Of a DNA stretch of 64,000 bases, positions 1 through 7,816 are shown piece after piece. The stretch comes from Pseudolabrys sp963821785. GTDB taxonomy: Bacteria; Pseudomonadota; Alphaproteobacteria; Rhizobiales; Xanthobacteraceae. The notes below the pieces were generated by a model. It was not told the origin of the DNA and did not search any database. It was given only the letters and a program-made list of their open reading frames with translations. Location: assembly GCA_963821785.1 (NCBI GenBank), contig CAWGFC010000003.1, positions 62,001 through 126,000 on the forward strand, given 5' to 3'. Both the position numbers and the translations under genes were made by a program. The first letter of the stretch is position 1. The number at the start of each line of letters is the position of its first letter.

Positions 1-1080
1 TTGCTGCTGGGTCTGCTGCTGCTTGAGCTTCTCCTGCACCGCTTGCTGTTGCTTGATCTGCTCTTGCTGCTGCCTCTCCTGTTGCAGTTTCAACTGCTGC
101 GCCTGTTGGGCCTGCAGTTGCTGCTGCGCAGGGGTCGGTCCAGCCGGACGTGCCGGCTGGGCGGTGGTGGCCGGCGGAGCCGGCGGCGGTGTCTGCTTTG
201 CGCCGACTTGCGAGTTGAACTCCATGAACGGCTTCTCGGCCGGCTTGCCGGTAGGTGCCGCCGGCTGAGCCTGCTTGTTCTGAAGCCGCTGGCGCTGCAC
301 GTCGATCAGCTTCTGCTGCTCCGGCGTCGCCTTCTGCATCGGGATCGTCACCGGATGCACCTGAGGAGGCGTTGTGGGCCGGGCCGGAATCGTCGGCTGC
401 GCCTGCTTGTTCTGGAGCTGCTGCCTCTGCGCGTCGATCGCTTCTGTTCTGTTCTGGAGCTGCTGCCGCTGCGCGTCGATCAGCTTCTGCTGTTCCGGCG
501 TCGCCTTTTGCATCGGGATCGTCACCGGATGTATCTGAGGAGGCGTTGTGGGCCGGGCCGGAATCGTCGGCTGCGCTTGCTTGTTCTGGAGTTGCTGCCG
601 CTGCGCGTCGATCAGCTTCTGCTGTTCCGGCGTCGCCTTTTGCATCGGGATCGTCACCGGATGTATCTGAGGAAGCGTTGTGGGCCGGGCCGGAATCGTC
701 GGCTGCGCTTGCTTGTTCTGCAGTTGCTGCCGCTGCGCGTCGATCAGCTTTTGCTGCTCGGGCGTGGTCGGGCGCATCGGGATCGACACCGGTTGCGCCG
801 GGGTAGGCGCCTGCGGGACGGCTACCGGCCTGCCGGCGGCGGCGGCCTTCTGCCGGGCCGCATTGGCTGCGGCTTCATCAGCGGCCTTACGTTTTGCGGC
901 GGCGTGGCTGCACTGCGCGTGCACGATGATATTAGTCGCGGTTTCCTCTCGCCGTTCTCCGACCTTGACGGTCCCCGGCGGGCAATTGTCCGCCCGTGCT
1001 ATCTCCGGCGCCGCCACCGATAAAATCGCCAAGGCCGCTGCCGCACATAACCCGGTTTGAACGCGCTTGTGAGTCAACAT
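1..1080 (-). CDS. Secreted Gln-rich tandem-repeat protein (C-terminus beyond window)
   Basis: The minus-strand frame is open from an ATG at 1080 to the window edge, giving about 360 residues with no stop. It starts with a signal peptide (MLTHKRV, then an Ala/Leu-rich core ending near EIARA). A short segment with two cysteines follows (DNCPPG, HAQCSHA), then an Ala/Lys helix, then about four copies of a 44-residue unit containing TIPMQKATPEQQKLID and QLQNKQAQPTIPARP. The visible C-terminal part is an almost pure Gln/Lys helix (QQQEQIKQQQ), probably a coiled coil. An exported, extended structural or cell-envelope protein is likely; no enzymatic domain is seen. The next gene upstream encodes a caspase-fold secreted protein in the same orientation, 65 bases away, so the two may be co-transcribed. 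The plus-strand Leu-rich frame over the same bases is its shadow. Confidence 0.75.
   Translation of the reverse strand, partial: MLTHKRVQTGLCAAAALAILSVAAPEIARADNCPPGTVKVGERREETATNIIVHAQCSHAAAKRKAADEAAANAARQKAAAAGRPVAVPQAPTPAQPVSIPMRPTTPEQQKLIDAQRQQLQNKQAQPTIPARPTTLPQIHPVTIPMQKATPEQQKLIDAQRQQLQNKQAQPTIPARPTTPPQIHPVTIPMQKATPEQQKLIDAQRQQLQNRTEAIDAQRQQLQNKQAQPTIPARPTTPPQVHPVTIPMQKATPEQQKLIDVQRQRLQNKQAQPAAPTGKPAEKPFMEFNSQVGAKQTPPPAPPATTAQPARPAGPTPAQQQLQAQQAQQLKLQQERQQQEQIKQQQAVQEKLKQQQTQQQ
279..790. repeat. 132-bp in-frame tandem repeats inside the Gln-rich gene
   Basis: The motif gttgtgggcc recurs at 371, 545 and 677. The spacing is 132 bp for one interval and 174 bp for the other. The longer interval carries an extra 42-bp partial duplication (14 residues, IDAQRQQLQN region duplicated through NRTEA). 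All units keep the minus-strand reading frame. The two middle copies are nearly identical and the outer copies are more diverged, consistent with unequal crossing-over. Confidence 0.85.
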
Positions 1081-1144
1081 GACAACCTCAATTTGTTCGG
1101 CCACAGGCGTCGATGACCCGGCTGCCGGCTGTGCCAAATTCGAC

Positions 1145-2929
1145 CTAGTCGACGATATCGACCTTACCTTGAACTATGGGTTTCGAAGGCGAGTTGGGTG
1201 TCAGCGTCGCAGCGGCCTTTCGTTCTGCTTCCTTTTTTTTCAGCAATTCCTGCCACCGGTTCGGCTGATTGGGTTCCTTCGGTAGCAGCACTACTTTCTC
1301 CGGCGGCCCTAGATCCTTCTTGGCTGCTGCTTCGGCTGCCGCCGCCTTCTCTTTTTCTTTCTTGATCTGTGCGTCGAGCTGCTTCTGCACTTCTTTTTGC
1401 AGTTGATCGGCACTGACGAGCGGCGCAATCGGCTTTGCCGGTTTCTTTCCCTCGGCCGCGAGCCGCTTCTGGAGATCTGCCATCAACTTGTTTTGCTCGG
1501 CGGTCGCCTGCCCTTGCAGAATGGTCGGCACCGGTTGGACGATGTCCGTCTTCGGCTTCGGCTTCAGCAGCGGCAAGTTGTTGTTCAGATGCTGCGGCGG
1601 CGGCGGCGGAAGGTTGATGTTGATCGTCACCGGACGGTCACGCCACGGACGCGGCGCCGGCACAAACTCCGGTCCTGAGCCGCCGAAGAACACACGCGCC
1701 GGCGGGCCGAAACCTTCCGGCACGAGATCGGGCAGCCCGATGGCTTCGTCGTAGTAGCCGGGCGGAAGTTCCTCCGGCACGGCGACGTAATCCGACGGCA
1801 TCGGCGCACCGCGGAAATCGAGCCAGCGGCGCGCCTCTTCTGAATGGCCGCCATTCGGATAGCGGTCGAGATAGTTCCAATAAGCGCGTGTCGTTCCCTT
1901 CGCCAGCGTCCGGCGCCACAGGATTCCCTCGCGCCGATTGGTGATGATGTCCCAGATTTGTCCGGCCAGCGAATAGTCCGGGTGAGACTCGACGAACCAT
2001 TGGTAGTCCGGGAGAGAATCTTCCTCGATCGCGACGCGATAGGCCTCGTCGGCAGGCATGCGACGCATGGCGACCTTGGTCACGCGGCGCCGGGTGGCCG
2101 GCGGCACGGCGATGCCGGCGACGCCGAGCGACGGCACAAGTGTCTTGGGCGCCGCCGCGGCAGCGGCCGGGGCGTCGAACAATTTAACCTCGACATTCAA
2201 CGCGGAGGTCATCCACGGAGTCTGCGTTCCGTTCGTGGCCTGATTGACCTGCAGACGGACGCCCTTGAAGATTTGCTCGATGTCGAGCCCGGGCTGGCGC
2301 ATCAGCGTCGCGAGCGCATTTGCGAACAGGCTATTGGCGCCCTGCACATCCGGCGCGTAAGTGCCCGGCGCCGCCGAATACGCGACCAGGACGCCCGGCG
2401 GCGCGCCGATGAGCGCCAGTCCTGGAGGCACCGGCTGTCCGCCCGCAGCGCCGAAGCCGCCGTCGCGTGCGGCATCGAGCACGATGATGCGCGCAGCTGA
2501 TGGCACGTCGGAGAGGGCCTTAATCACCGACAACAATGGCAGCGTCGCGTCCGGCACAGTGTCGGCCGTGGCAATCTGTACGTCGACCGGGATCAGGTAG
2601 TTATCGGCATTCGATTGCGCGGCATAACCGGAGAAGTACACGAACACGACGGCGTTTGGTCCGGCGGCTTTGATCTTTTCGATGAATGGGCCAAAGGCGG
2701 CGCCGATGGTATCCTTGGTCAGATCGGCATATTGGGTCACATCGTAGCCGGCGGCCTGCAACGTGACGGCCACGAGATTCGCATCGGCGCTCGCGCTCGC
2801 GATCGGCGGTGCGCCTTGATAGGCGCTATTGGCAATCACCAACGCCAGGCGCGACTGGGCTGATGCAGGAAGGATGAAAAAACAGGCCATCGCTGCAATC
2901 GATGCAGCGGCAACAGCAAAGCGTCGCAT
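1145..2929 (-). CDS. Secreted caspase-fold pseudoenzyme (pseudo-orthocaspase)
   Basis: The 594-residue protein has a signal peptide (MRRFAVAAASIAAMAC to PASAQS) and a C14 caspase p20-like domain over residues about 25-255 (RLALVIANSAYQ, YLIPVD, IIVLDAARD). Active members read GHG after the His-bearing strand and DAC before the Cys-bearing loop. Here these positions read YFSGYA (Tyr102) and LDAARD (Ala154), so the His/Cys dyad is gone. A middle region (about 310-420) has repeat-like helices (YRVAIEEDSLPDYQWFVE). The C-terminus is Pro-rich, then Lys/Ala/Glu-rich coiled coil. I chose the ATG at 2929 because GGGAGAG lies 4 bases upstream; an ATG at 2941 and a start at 2989 are in frame but would bury the signal peptide. 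The likely role is regulatory or scaffold-like in the periplasm rather than proteolytic. Confidence 0.8.
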   Translation of the reverse strand: MRRFAVAAASIAAMACFFILPASAQSRLALVIANSAYQGAPPIASASADANLVAVTLQAAGYDVTQYADLTKDTIGAAFGPFIEKIKAAGPNAVVFVYFSGYAAQSNADNYLIPVDVQIATADTVPDATLPLLSVIKALSDVPSAARIIVLDAARDGGFGAAGGQPVPPGLALIGAPPGVLVAYSAAPGTYAPDVQGANSLFANALATLMRQPGLDIEQIFKGVRLQVNQATNGTQTPWMTSALNVEVKLFDAPAAAAAAPKTLVPSLGVAGIAVPPATRRRVTKVAMRRMPADEAYRVAIEEDSLPDYQWFVESHPDYSLAGQIWDIITNRREGILWRRTLAKGTTRAYWNYLDRYPNGGHSEEARRWLDFRGAPMPSDYVAVPEELPPGYYDEAIGLPDLVPEGFGPPARVFFGGSGPEFVPAPRPWRDRPVTININLPPPPPQHLNNNLPLLKPKPKTDIVQPVPTILQGQATAEQNKLMADLQKRLAAEGKKPAKPIAPLVSADQLQKEVQKQLDAQIKKEKEKAAAAEAAAKKDLGPPEKVVLLPKEPNQPNRWQELLKKKEAERKAAATLTPNSPSKPIVQGKVDIVD

Positions 2930-3142
2930 GTTCTCTCCCATTTGACGCCCGCCATCTGCTTTTTTGTTTGCAGCTCGCGTTAACGTCATGGCGCGCGGAG
3001 TGAAACTCCGCTTATGTGGCTACGCTTACAGTATCCCATCCGCGCCGCGCCGCAACGAATAAATACCACCTGGGAATGGAACTCGACCGGCGGGGGCTTT
3101 CTCAGCGAGTTCCTCGAACAACCCGTATTGCCGGCGCCTTGC
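2930..3142. other. Intergenic region upstream of the caspase-fold gene
   Basis: This stretch would hold the promoter and leader of the minus-strand caspase-fold gene. I see no convincing gene or strong structure in it. Confidence 0.4.
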
Positions 3143-3292
3143 TCAAGCAGTCAAGGCGGAAGCAAGGAGCGGCGAAAGCTGAATGTTTAGATTGTCAAAG
3201 GCGTGGGGGATGATTGTCACGGCCGTATTGCCGCCGCGCCAGCGCAGCCATCCGTACATCAGGCCGGCGATGACATAGATGCCGAACGTGAG
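3143..3292 (-). pseudogene. C-terminal fragment of a CPBP-family intramembrane protease
   Basis: About 49 residues resemble the end of CPBP (CAAX/Abi) intramembrane metalloproteases. There is a hydrophobic helix (IYVIAGLMYGWLRWRGG) followed by the last conserved motif, PHAFDN, with the His and Asn that belong to the metal site. The first two motifs (EExxxR and FxxxH) are absent, and upstream sequence does not continue the fold. No start codon or ribosome-binding site belongs to the fragment. I infer a gene remnant; the similarity is from motif recognition only. Confidence 0.5.
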
Positions 3293-3409
3293 TGACATCG
3301 ACACTGCAGTGGCGGATGGTCTGAAAGCACTTGACCCCGAACGGCCGATTAGAGAAGCGGACATCGCTATCCCAGGCTACAAGGCCAAACTACCTGTTGT
3401 TTGCAATAG

Positions 3410-3453
3410 GTCTTTCAGACATGGGTACTTAGTCTTTCAGACATGGGTACTTA
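3410..3453. repeat. Tandem 22-bp direct repeat
   Basis: Two perfect head-to-tail copies of a 22-bp unit (gtctttcagacatgggtact plus ta) occupy 3410-3431 and 3432-3453. They lie between the protease remnant and the M15 peptidase gene. They could be a scar of mobile DNA or a protein-binding site. The remaining sequence to 3585 shows nothing else I can name. Confidence 0.8.
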
Positions 3454-3585
3454 ATAGCGCAAACTTCTCCTTGAAAGGCCCATGAGCGTAAGTGCAGGCT
3501 GGTCGCATCAGGACAATATTGATTGGCGAAACCGCTGAAGTCATAAAGCAACCGCGCGAAATCACATATCGGCAGACCGCTTCAA

Positions 3586-4428
3586 ATGTATCCGAGCAAA
3601 CTTCCAACGATCTGTCTTATGAGTGCAGTGCTTTTCCCTGCGGTATCTTTTATCGTGCTCCCATCGGGCGCGAAAACGGCGGATCAAAGTATCGTTGAAT
3701 CAATTAGCGCTGCGCAATGCGAGGGCATGAAAACCCATCATGTGCTTAATCCAAGCACACCGGTCGGCTGTGACCGGTTAAAACTCGTGAAGTTTAGTTA
3801 CTTCGGTTTTGATAGCAAAATTCACGACGATGGCGAGATCGTCGTCATGGATGCAGTGGCTGAACACGTTCGTAACATATTTACAATATTAAAAAACATG
3901 CAATTTCCGATCGCTAAAGCGAAACTGCTGAATGCTTATGATGGTAACGATTTTGCATCGATGGCGGATAATAATACTTCGGCATTCAATGATCGCCCGA
4001 TGACCGGTGGAGGTGCTCTGTCGCTGCATGCCTACGGTTTGGCGATCGACCTCAACCCTATTCAAAATCCTTTTGCGACGCGCTCTGGAGTTTCGTTGAT
4101 GTTCAACCCGCCGTCGGGAATCTACTACGCTAACAGGCTTAATGATCGCCCCGGAAAGATATCCCGGTTAGGCTTGGCAGAAGCGGCGGTTGAAGTATTT
4201 GCCAATGATGGTTTCATGATTTGGGGTGGCTATTGGGACGATCCAATAGACTACCAGCACTTCCAAGTAAGCAGGCGTTTAGCAGGAATCCTTAGCCGCC
4301 TGTCGCCAGATGAAGCAAAGGCTAAATTCGAGAGTTACGTTGTCCGGTATCGAGCATGCAGGCGCACGAAAGATCGTTCGAATTGCATCGTGGCCGATGA
4401 TATAAATAACGACCATATTGGGGATTGA
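3586..4428 (+). CDS. Exported M15-family peptidoglycan peptidase
   Basis: The 280-residue protein has an N-terminal hydrophobic segment typical of a signal peptide (PTICLMSAVLFPAVSFIVL). It carries the M15 zinc-peptidase signature SLHAYGLAID, with His148 and Asp155 as metal ligands, and a C-terminal DYQHF supplying His225. Such enzymes (VanY, Ply-type endolysins) cut D-Ala-D-Ala or L-Ala-D-Glu bonds in cell-wall peptides in the periplasm. Codon use is visibly more AT-rich than in the neighbouring genes, and the gene sits next to a gene remnant and a tandem repeat, so horizontal acquisition is plausible. Exact bond specificity cannot be read from sequence. There is no obvious ribosome-binding site at this ATG; an internal ATG at residue 12 is an alternative start. 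Confidence 0.75.
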   Translation: MYPSKLPTICLMSAVLFPAVSFIVLPSGAKTADQSIVESISAAQCEGMKTHHVLNPSTPVGCDRLKLVKFSYFGFDSKIHDDGEIVVMDAVAEHVRNIFTILKNMQFPIAKAKLLNAYDGNDFASMADNNTSAFNDRPMTGGGALSLHAYGLAIDLNPIQNPFATRSGVSLMFNPPSGIYYANRLNDRPGKISRLGLAEAAVEVFANDGFMIWGGYWDDPIDYQHFQVSRRLAGILSRLSPDEAKAKFESYVVRYRACRRTKDRSNCIVADDINNDHIGD

Positions 4429-4551
4429 TCCGAAAAATCGGATGTCTTTCTCTGTGGCCGGAGAGTCTATACGCTGTTAGCCACCTCCACTGCGCCGGAT
4501 GTCACGCTAACTCTTGGTCAACCGCGCTGAAGCGCAAGCAGGGAGGGAAAT

Positions 4552-4824
4552 ATGCAGGAATTGGAAAAAACGGGGAAACGCGTGGCCAGCGTTTGGTGGC
4601 TGATCGTCTGGCGGGCTGGGCTTGGCGGCGTTATTCTTGGAGCGGTCGTCGGGGCCATTATTGGTTTCGTCGAGGGGGCGATGGGCCTGTCGGAACAGGT
4701 CATCACGGCATCCAGCAGCATTGCCGGAGCGCTTGTCAGCATGGCGTGGGGATTTGTCGTCGTGCGGATGGCGCTCACCAAGAAGTATCACGATTTCCGC
4801 CTGGCGATGCTTCCCCCCAACTGA
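4552..4824 (+). CDS. Small two-helix membrane protein
   Basis: This 90-residue protein has a strong ribosome-binding site (GGGAGG, 6 bases before the ATG). It has two predicted membrane spans (about 15-40, Gly/Val-rich AGLGGVILGAVVGAIIG; and 52-73, SIAGALVSMAWGFVVV) and a basic C-terminal tail. I do not recognise a family. Its 3' end faces the truncated membrane-protein remnant on the other strand. Function unknown. Confidence 0.65.
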   Translation: MQELEKTGKRVASVWWLIVWRAGLGGVILGAVVGAIIGFVEGAMGLSEQVITASSSIAGALVSMAWGFVVVRMALTKKYHDFRLAMLPPN

Positions 4825-4902
4825 GAGCCAGTGGGCAGGGCGCCGGGCCAGCCATCGCCGCGCGGATGACGTTCGGCGATCGCCATTGCAAAAAAAAAAA
4901 AA

Positions 4903-5089
4903 CGATGATCATCACGAACTGCACCATCAGCATTCGGCGCAATGGCTTGACCAGTGCGGCTTTCTTCGCATCGGTCACGAGATAGGTTCGTCGCGGCCAA
5001 ATACTCAGCGACCTAAACACCCAACCATCTTGCGCGCGTTTGAACGATATTTCCTCCAAGCCGCCGAGAATCCATCCGAATTTGCTCAT
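4903..5089 (-). pseudogene. Truncated copy of the MSKFGW membrane protein
   Basis: From the ATG at 5089 (GGGAGG upstream) about 60 residues match the start of the intact gene at 6222-6794: MSKFGWILGGLEE, SFKRAQDGW, WPRRTYLVTDAKKA, PLRRML and the first half of transmembrane helix 1. Homology stops exactly at a run of 13 A residues (4890-4902). The frame stays open to 4775, but the tail is unrelated, hydrophilic and overlaps the convergent gene. I therefore call it the broken left copy of a segmental duplication. Confidence 0.75.
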
Positions 5090-5403
5090 CGCGCCCTCCC
5101 CCGCTTCGGTTAAAGCCTACTCGCAAAACTCTGAACCGCTATTTTGGCCAACGACACCTTAGCATGGTCAATAGACCTCGGGATGGTGACATGAGCCGGC
5201 CGATCGCGCCGGGAACTTTCGGTGGTTTCTTCGGATTGGCTATTTTGCCTCGCCAGTGTGGAACTCGCATTTGCGCCCGGTGCACAATGTTTCCGGCCGC
5301 GGCGACTTAAGTTCGAGACGCAGGCTTTCGCGCTAGCTCAAAACTCGCTACCGTTTTTTGGGGCTTACCGGAGATCTCCGGTTCATTGACAAGGGCGGGG
5401 GCA
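5090..5403. promoter_or_regulatory. Divergent intergenic region, left duplicate
   Basis: This ~314-bp region separates the broken minus-strand gene from the DUF805 gene and should contain both promoters. It is recognisably the same sequence as 6795-7108. The last ~40 bases before DUF805 (accggagatctccggttcat, with a palindrome ccggagatctccgg) are well kept in both copies, which points to a conserved translation or transcription signal. No gene is seen. Confidence 0.5.
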
Positions 5404-5769
5404 ATGGATTTCGTCGGCGCAATCAAGAATGGATTTTGGAACTATGCTTCCGCTTCGGGTCGTGCTGCCCGTTCAGAGTTCTGGTACTGGTGTCTTTTCT
5501 CATTTCTGGCAGCCAGCGCGGGTACGATCGTCGATTTAGCGATATTCAGGGATACCGATATAGCTCTGTTCTCGCCATTGATATCCCTCGCGCTGCTTCT
5601 TCCCGACGTCGCAGTCGGTATCCGGCGTATGCACGATCTCGACCGAAGCGGCTGGTGGCTGCTCATTTACTTCACCGGCATCGGCGCGATCGTTCTGCTA
5701 GTCTGGGATTGCATGAAAGGGACGACTGGGCCAAACCGCTTCGGTCCAGATCCGCTGGCGTCAAACTGA
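5404..5769 (+). CDS. DUF805 inner-membrane protein, copy 1
   Basis: This 121-residue protein belongs to the DUF805 (YhaH-type) family: an N-terminal MDFVGAIKNGFWNYA, the conserved GRAARSEFWYW before helix 1, then RRMHDLDRSGWW before the last helices and a C-terminal NRFGPDP. Three or four membrane spans are expected. The function of the family is not established. I placed the start at MDFVG (aagggcggggg upstream) because this start is shared with the second copy at 7109. It is about 80 percent identical to copy 2 by eye. Confidence 0.85.
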   Translation: MDFVGAIKNGFWNYASASGRAARSEFWYWCLFSFLAASAGTIVDLAIFRDTDIALFSPLISLALLLPDVAVGIRRMHDLDRSGWWLLIYFTGIGAIVLLVWDCMKGTTGPNRFGPDPLASN

Positions 5770-5881
5770 CGCCATTACCGTTTGTCTGTCCATCCAAGAC
5801 TGACTCGAAATGCAGACGGCAGGCGCGCGCTCAGAGGTGGCCGCCGTATTTGCGAATTTGAAGCGCCCGTTTAGTGGCACA

Positions 5882-6163
5882 TTAATGCCCGGTCCCGCAC
5901 TTCTCGTTAAGCAGCGCCCACATGTCTGGCTCGTCGGCTTTGACCGCCTTTTTCTTGATGGTCGCGTCGAAGAAGTTCATTTGCTGCTTTTTTTCGGGTC
6001 CGTAGTTCAATGAAGCCGAATCCGCGTACCAGCTTCCGTCCGAATTATGCTTGAATTCCTTGCATTGGATCGCTTGCTTGAGCGTGACGTCCTGCGCCAG
6101 GACGATCCCGGGCGCCATTGCGCAGGTCACAATGAGCAGAGCATGGACACACAAACGGATCAT
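5882..6163 (-). CDS. Small secreted protein of unknown function
   Basis: This 93-residue protein has a clear signal peptide (MIRLCVHALLIVTCAM to PGIVLAQ) and a ribosome-binding site (GAAGGAAAC before the ATG). The mature part is about 70 residues, with two cysteines (QCKEF and EKCGTGH) that may form a disulfide. Aromatic and polar residues (DGSWYADS) suggest a compact periplasmic domain. It lies between the two copies of the duplicated segment. No family recognised. Confidence 0.7.
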   Translation of the reverse strand: MIRLCVHALLIVTCAMAPGIVLAQDVTLKQAIQCKEFKHNSDGSWYADSASLNYGPEKKQQMNFFDATIKKKAVKADEPDMWALLNEKCGTGH

Positions 6164-6221
6164 GTGGGTTTCCTTCTAGGCTGGATCGTTCCGCAACACG
6201 CCCCAGCATCGGTTGCGCGGT

Positions 6222-6794
6222 TCAGGCCTGTGCCTTCGTCCTCTGTTTAGCAACGAAAAGGGCGATCCAATATACACTCAGGATCCCGAAGAACATCGCG
6301 CCCGCTATGTCCATCAAATCCCGAGCTCCGTGCAGCGAAACAGCCACACCTCCGGCAAACAACACAAGGCTGCCCAAGAGCATGACAATGATGACCGCCT
6401 TCGGAAATATCGTGGCCTGACGTTTGAATCGGTCGGAAAAGGTGATGCGCTCGTCGGTCGGTACCAAGCCGGATACCAGTGGACGAATTGCGAAAGCCCA
6501 ATAGAGCCACGAAAGGAAGGTAGCCGCGACCATCGTGACCCCAAAGATTAGCCAACGAGTCGACGGCTCGTAGTTCGCCGCCAGATTCGTTGCGATGATG
6601 ACGAAGACGATGATCAGCACGAACTGCACCGCCAACATCCGGCGCAGCGGCCCAACCAGATTAGCCTTCTGCGCATCGGTCACGAGATAGGTTCGCCTCG
6701 GCCACACTGTTCGCGACGTAAACAGCCAGCCGTCATGCGCCCGTTTGAACGATAGTTCCTCCAACCCCCCGAGAACCCAACCAAATTTACTCAT
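6222..6794 (-). CDS. Four-helix inner-membrane protein (MSKFGW family)
   Basis: This 190-residue protein starts at ATG 6794 behind GGGGAGG. A soluble N-terminus of ~50 residues (MSKFGWVLGGLEE, WPRRTYLVTD) precedes four hydrophobic helices (MLAVQFVLIIVFVII; LIFGVTMVAATFLSWLYW; VIIVMLLGSLVLFAGG; AMFFGILSVYWIALFV). It is the intact paralogue of the fragment at 4903-5089. Divergent pairing with a DUF805 gene is kept in both copies, so the two products may act together. I do not recognise a named family; function unknown. Confidence 0.7.
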   Translation of the reverse strand: MSKFGWVLGGLEELSFKRAHDGWLFTSRTVWPRRTYLVTDAQKANLVGPLRRMLAVQFVLIIVFVIIATNLAANYEPSTRWLIFGVTMVAATFLSWLYWAFAIRPLVSGLVPTDERITFSDRFKRQATIFPKAVIIVMLLGSLVLFAGGVAVSLHGARDLMDIAGAMFFGILSVYWIALFVAKQRTKAQA

Positions 6795-7108
6795 CGCGTC
6801 CTCCCCGCATCCGCCGAAGCCCCCATTCGCCAAAACTTGAACAGCTAATTTTGACAACAGCACGGTAGCATTCGTCAATAGACCTTTGGACGGTTACGTG
6901 CGCGGGCCGACCGTGCTGGGGGCTTTCGGTGACATCATTCGAATTTCTCATTTGGTTCGCCAGTTTGGAACTCACACTTGCTCGCTACGCACCGAGCTCT
7001 CGGCGGTTCCGATTCAAGTTTAAGGTGCGGGCTTCCGAGCAAGCCAAAACTCGATACCATTCTCTGGGACTCACCGGAAAACTCCGGTTCATTGGTAAAG
7101 GCGGGGCA
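6795..7108. promoter_or_regulatory. Divergent intergenic region, right duplicate
   Basis: The region separates the intact membrane-protein gene from DUF805 copy 2 and is alignable by eye with 5090-5403. It should hold both promoters; I do not assign specific boxes. No gene is seen. Confidence 0.45.
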
Positions 7109-7474
7109 ATGGATTTCGTCGGCGCTATCAAAAACGGATTTCGAAGCTACGCCTCGGCTTCGGGCCGCGCGGCCCGCTCGGAGTTCTGGTACTGGGTCCT
7201 TTTCTCATTTCTGGTGACCGGCGCGGGTGCTATCGTCGATGTGGCAATATTAGGGGACACCGATACGGGCCTGTTCTCGCCATTGATATCCCTGGCTCTG
7301 CTTCTTCCCGACGTCGCGGTCGCCATCCGGCGAATGCACGATCTCGATCGCAGCGGATGGTGGCTGCTCATTTATTTCACCGGCATCGGCGCGATTGTTC
7401 TGCTGGTCTGGGATTGCATGAAAGGCACCGCCGGCACAAACCGTTTCGGTCCAGATCCGCTGGCGCCGAACTGA
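7109..7474 (+). CDS. DUF805 inner-membrane protein, copy 2
   Basis: This is a 121-residue paralogue of the protein at 5404-5769, with the same DUF805 signatures (GRAARSEFWYW, RRMHDLDRSGWW, NRFGPDP). Differences concentrate in the first loop and helix (FSFLVTGAGAIVD versus FSFLAASAGTIVD). The frame extends upstream, but the MDFVG start is preceded by aaggcgggg and matches copy 1. Both copies are intact, so both may be expressed; function unknown. Confidence 0.85.
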   Translation: MDFVGAIKNGFRSYASASGRAARSEFWYWVLFSFLVTGAGAIVDVAILGDTDTGLFSPLISLALLLPDVAVAIRRMHDLDRSGWWLLIYFTGIGAIVLLVWDCMKGTAGTNRFGPDPLAPN

Positions 7475-7609
7475 CGTTTGCCTGCTGTCCACTAATGGCT
7501 ACCAGGAAGCATTGCCTCCGGAATCGGACATGAAATTGCTCTCACCTTGTCGCTCACCTATTGATGCGTGGTGTATGAGGGGCACACGAGCCAATAGCAG
7601 GGGTGATGG

Positions 7610-7816
7610 ATGAAGCTTGTCGTAAAGCGGAATGGGAGGCAGGTGACCGGTTGGCGGAAATGGGCGATCGTCGGCGCAGCCATCCTTGTCAGTGGGCTCG
7701 TAATTGCCGTCGCGGTCGTACTCGTCCTCGGCCTGGCATTGACCGCCGCCACAATCTTGACGATTGCTATCCCGGCCGCGCTTGTTCTTGCATTGATCGC
7801 ACGCTTGGTCGCGTGA
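7610..7816 (+). CDS. Small membrane protein (68 aa)
   Basis: A short basic N-terminus (MKLVVKRNGRQVTGWRKW) is followed by about 45 hydrophobic residues (AIVGAAILVSGLVIAVAVV, then LVLGLALTAATILTIAIP), probably two tight helices. AGGGGTGATGG precedes the start. A minus-strand frame over the same bases has a charged, low-complexity middle and looks like its shadow. No family recognised. Confidence 0.5.
   Translation: MKLVVKRNGRQVTGWRKWAIVGAAILVSGLVIAVAVVLVLGLALTAATILTIAIPAALVLALIARLVA

Larger units (their letters stand above)
4903..5769. repeat. Left copy of a segmental duplication (~0.87 kb)
   Basis: This segment and 6608-7474 share the same layout and clear nucleotide similarity throughout: the start of a minus-strand membrane-protein gene, a ~314-bp divergent intergenic region, and a plus-strand DUF805 gene of identical length. 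Shared blocks include gcatcggtcacgagatagg and caatagacct. The two copies have diverged at many positions, so the event is not recent. Confidence 0.85.
6608..7474. repeat. Right copy of the segmental duplication
   Basis: This is the partner of 4903-5769. Similarity on its left begins at acgatgatcagcacgaactg, which corresponds to the base right after the poly-A run in the left copy. It runs through the divergent intergenic region (6795-7108) to the end of DUF805 copy 2. The rest of the minus-strand gene (6222-6607) has no counterpart in the left copy. Confidence 0.85.

Noticed and set aside
279..790. CRISPR-like array
   Set aside because: The repeats are long, contiguous and in frame, without unique spacers; they are coding repeats.
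1..1023. Long Leu/Arg-rich plus-strand frame
   Set aside because: It is the antisense of the Gln-rich repeat gene (CTG/TTG codons opposite CAG/CAA) and has no ribosome-binding site.
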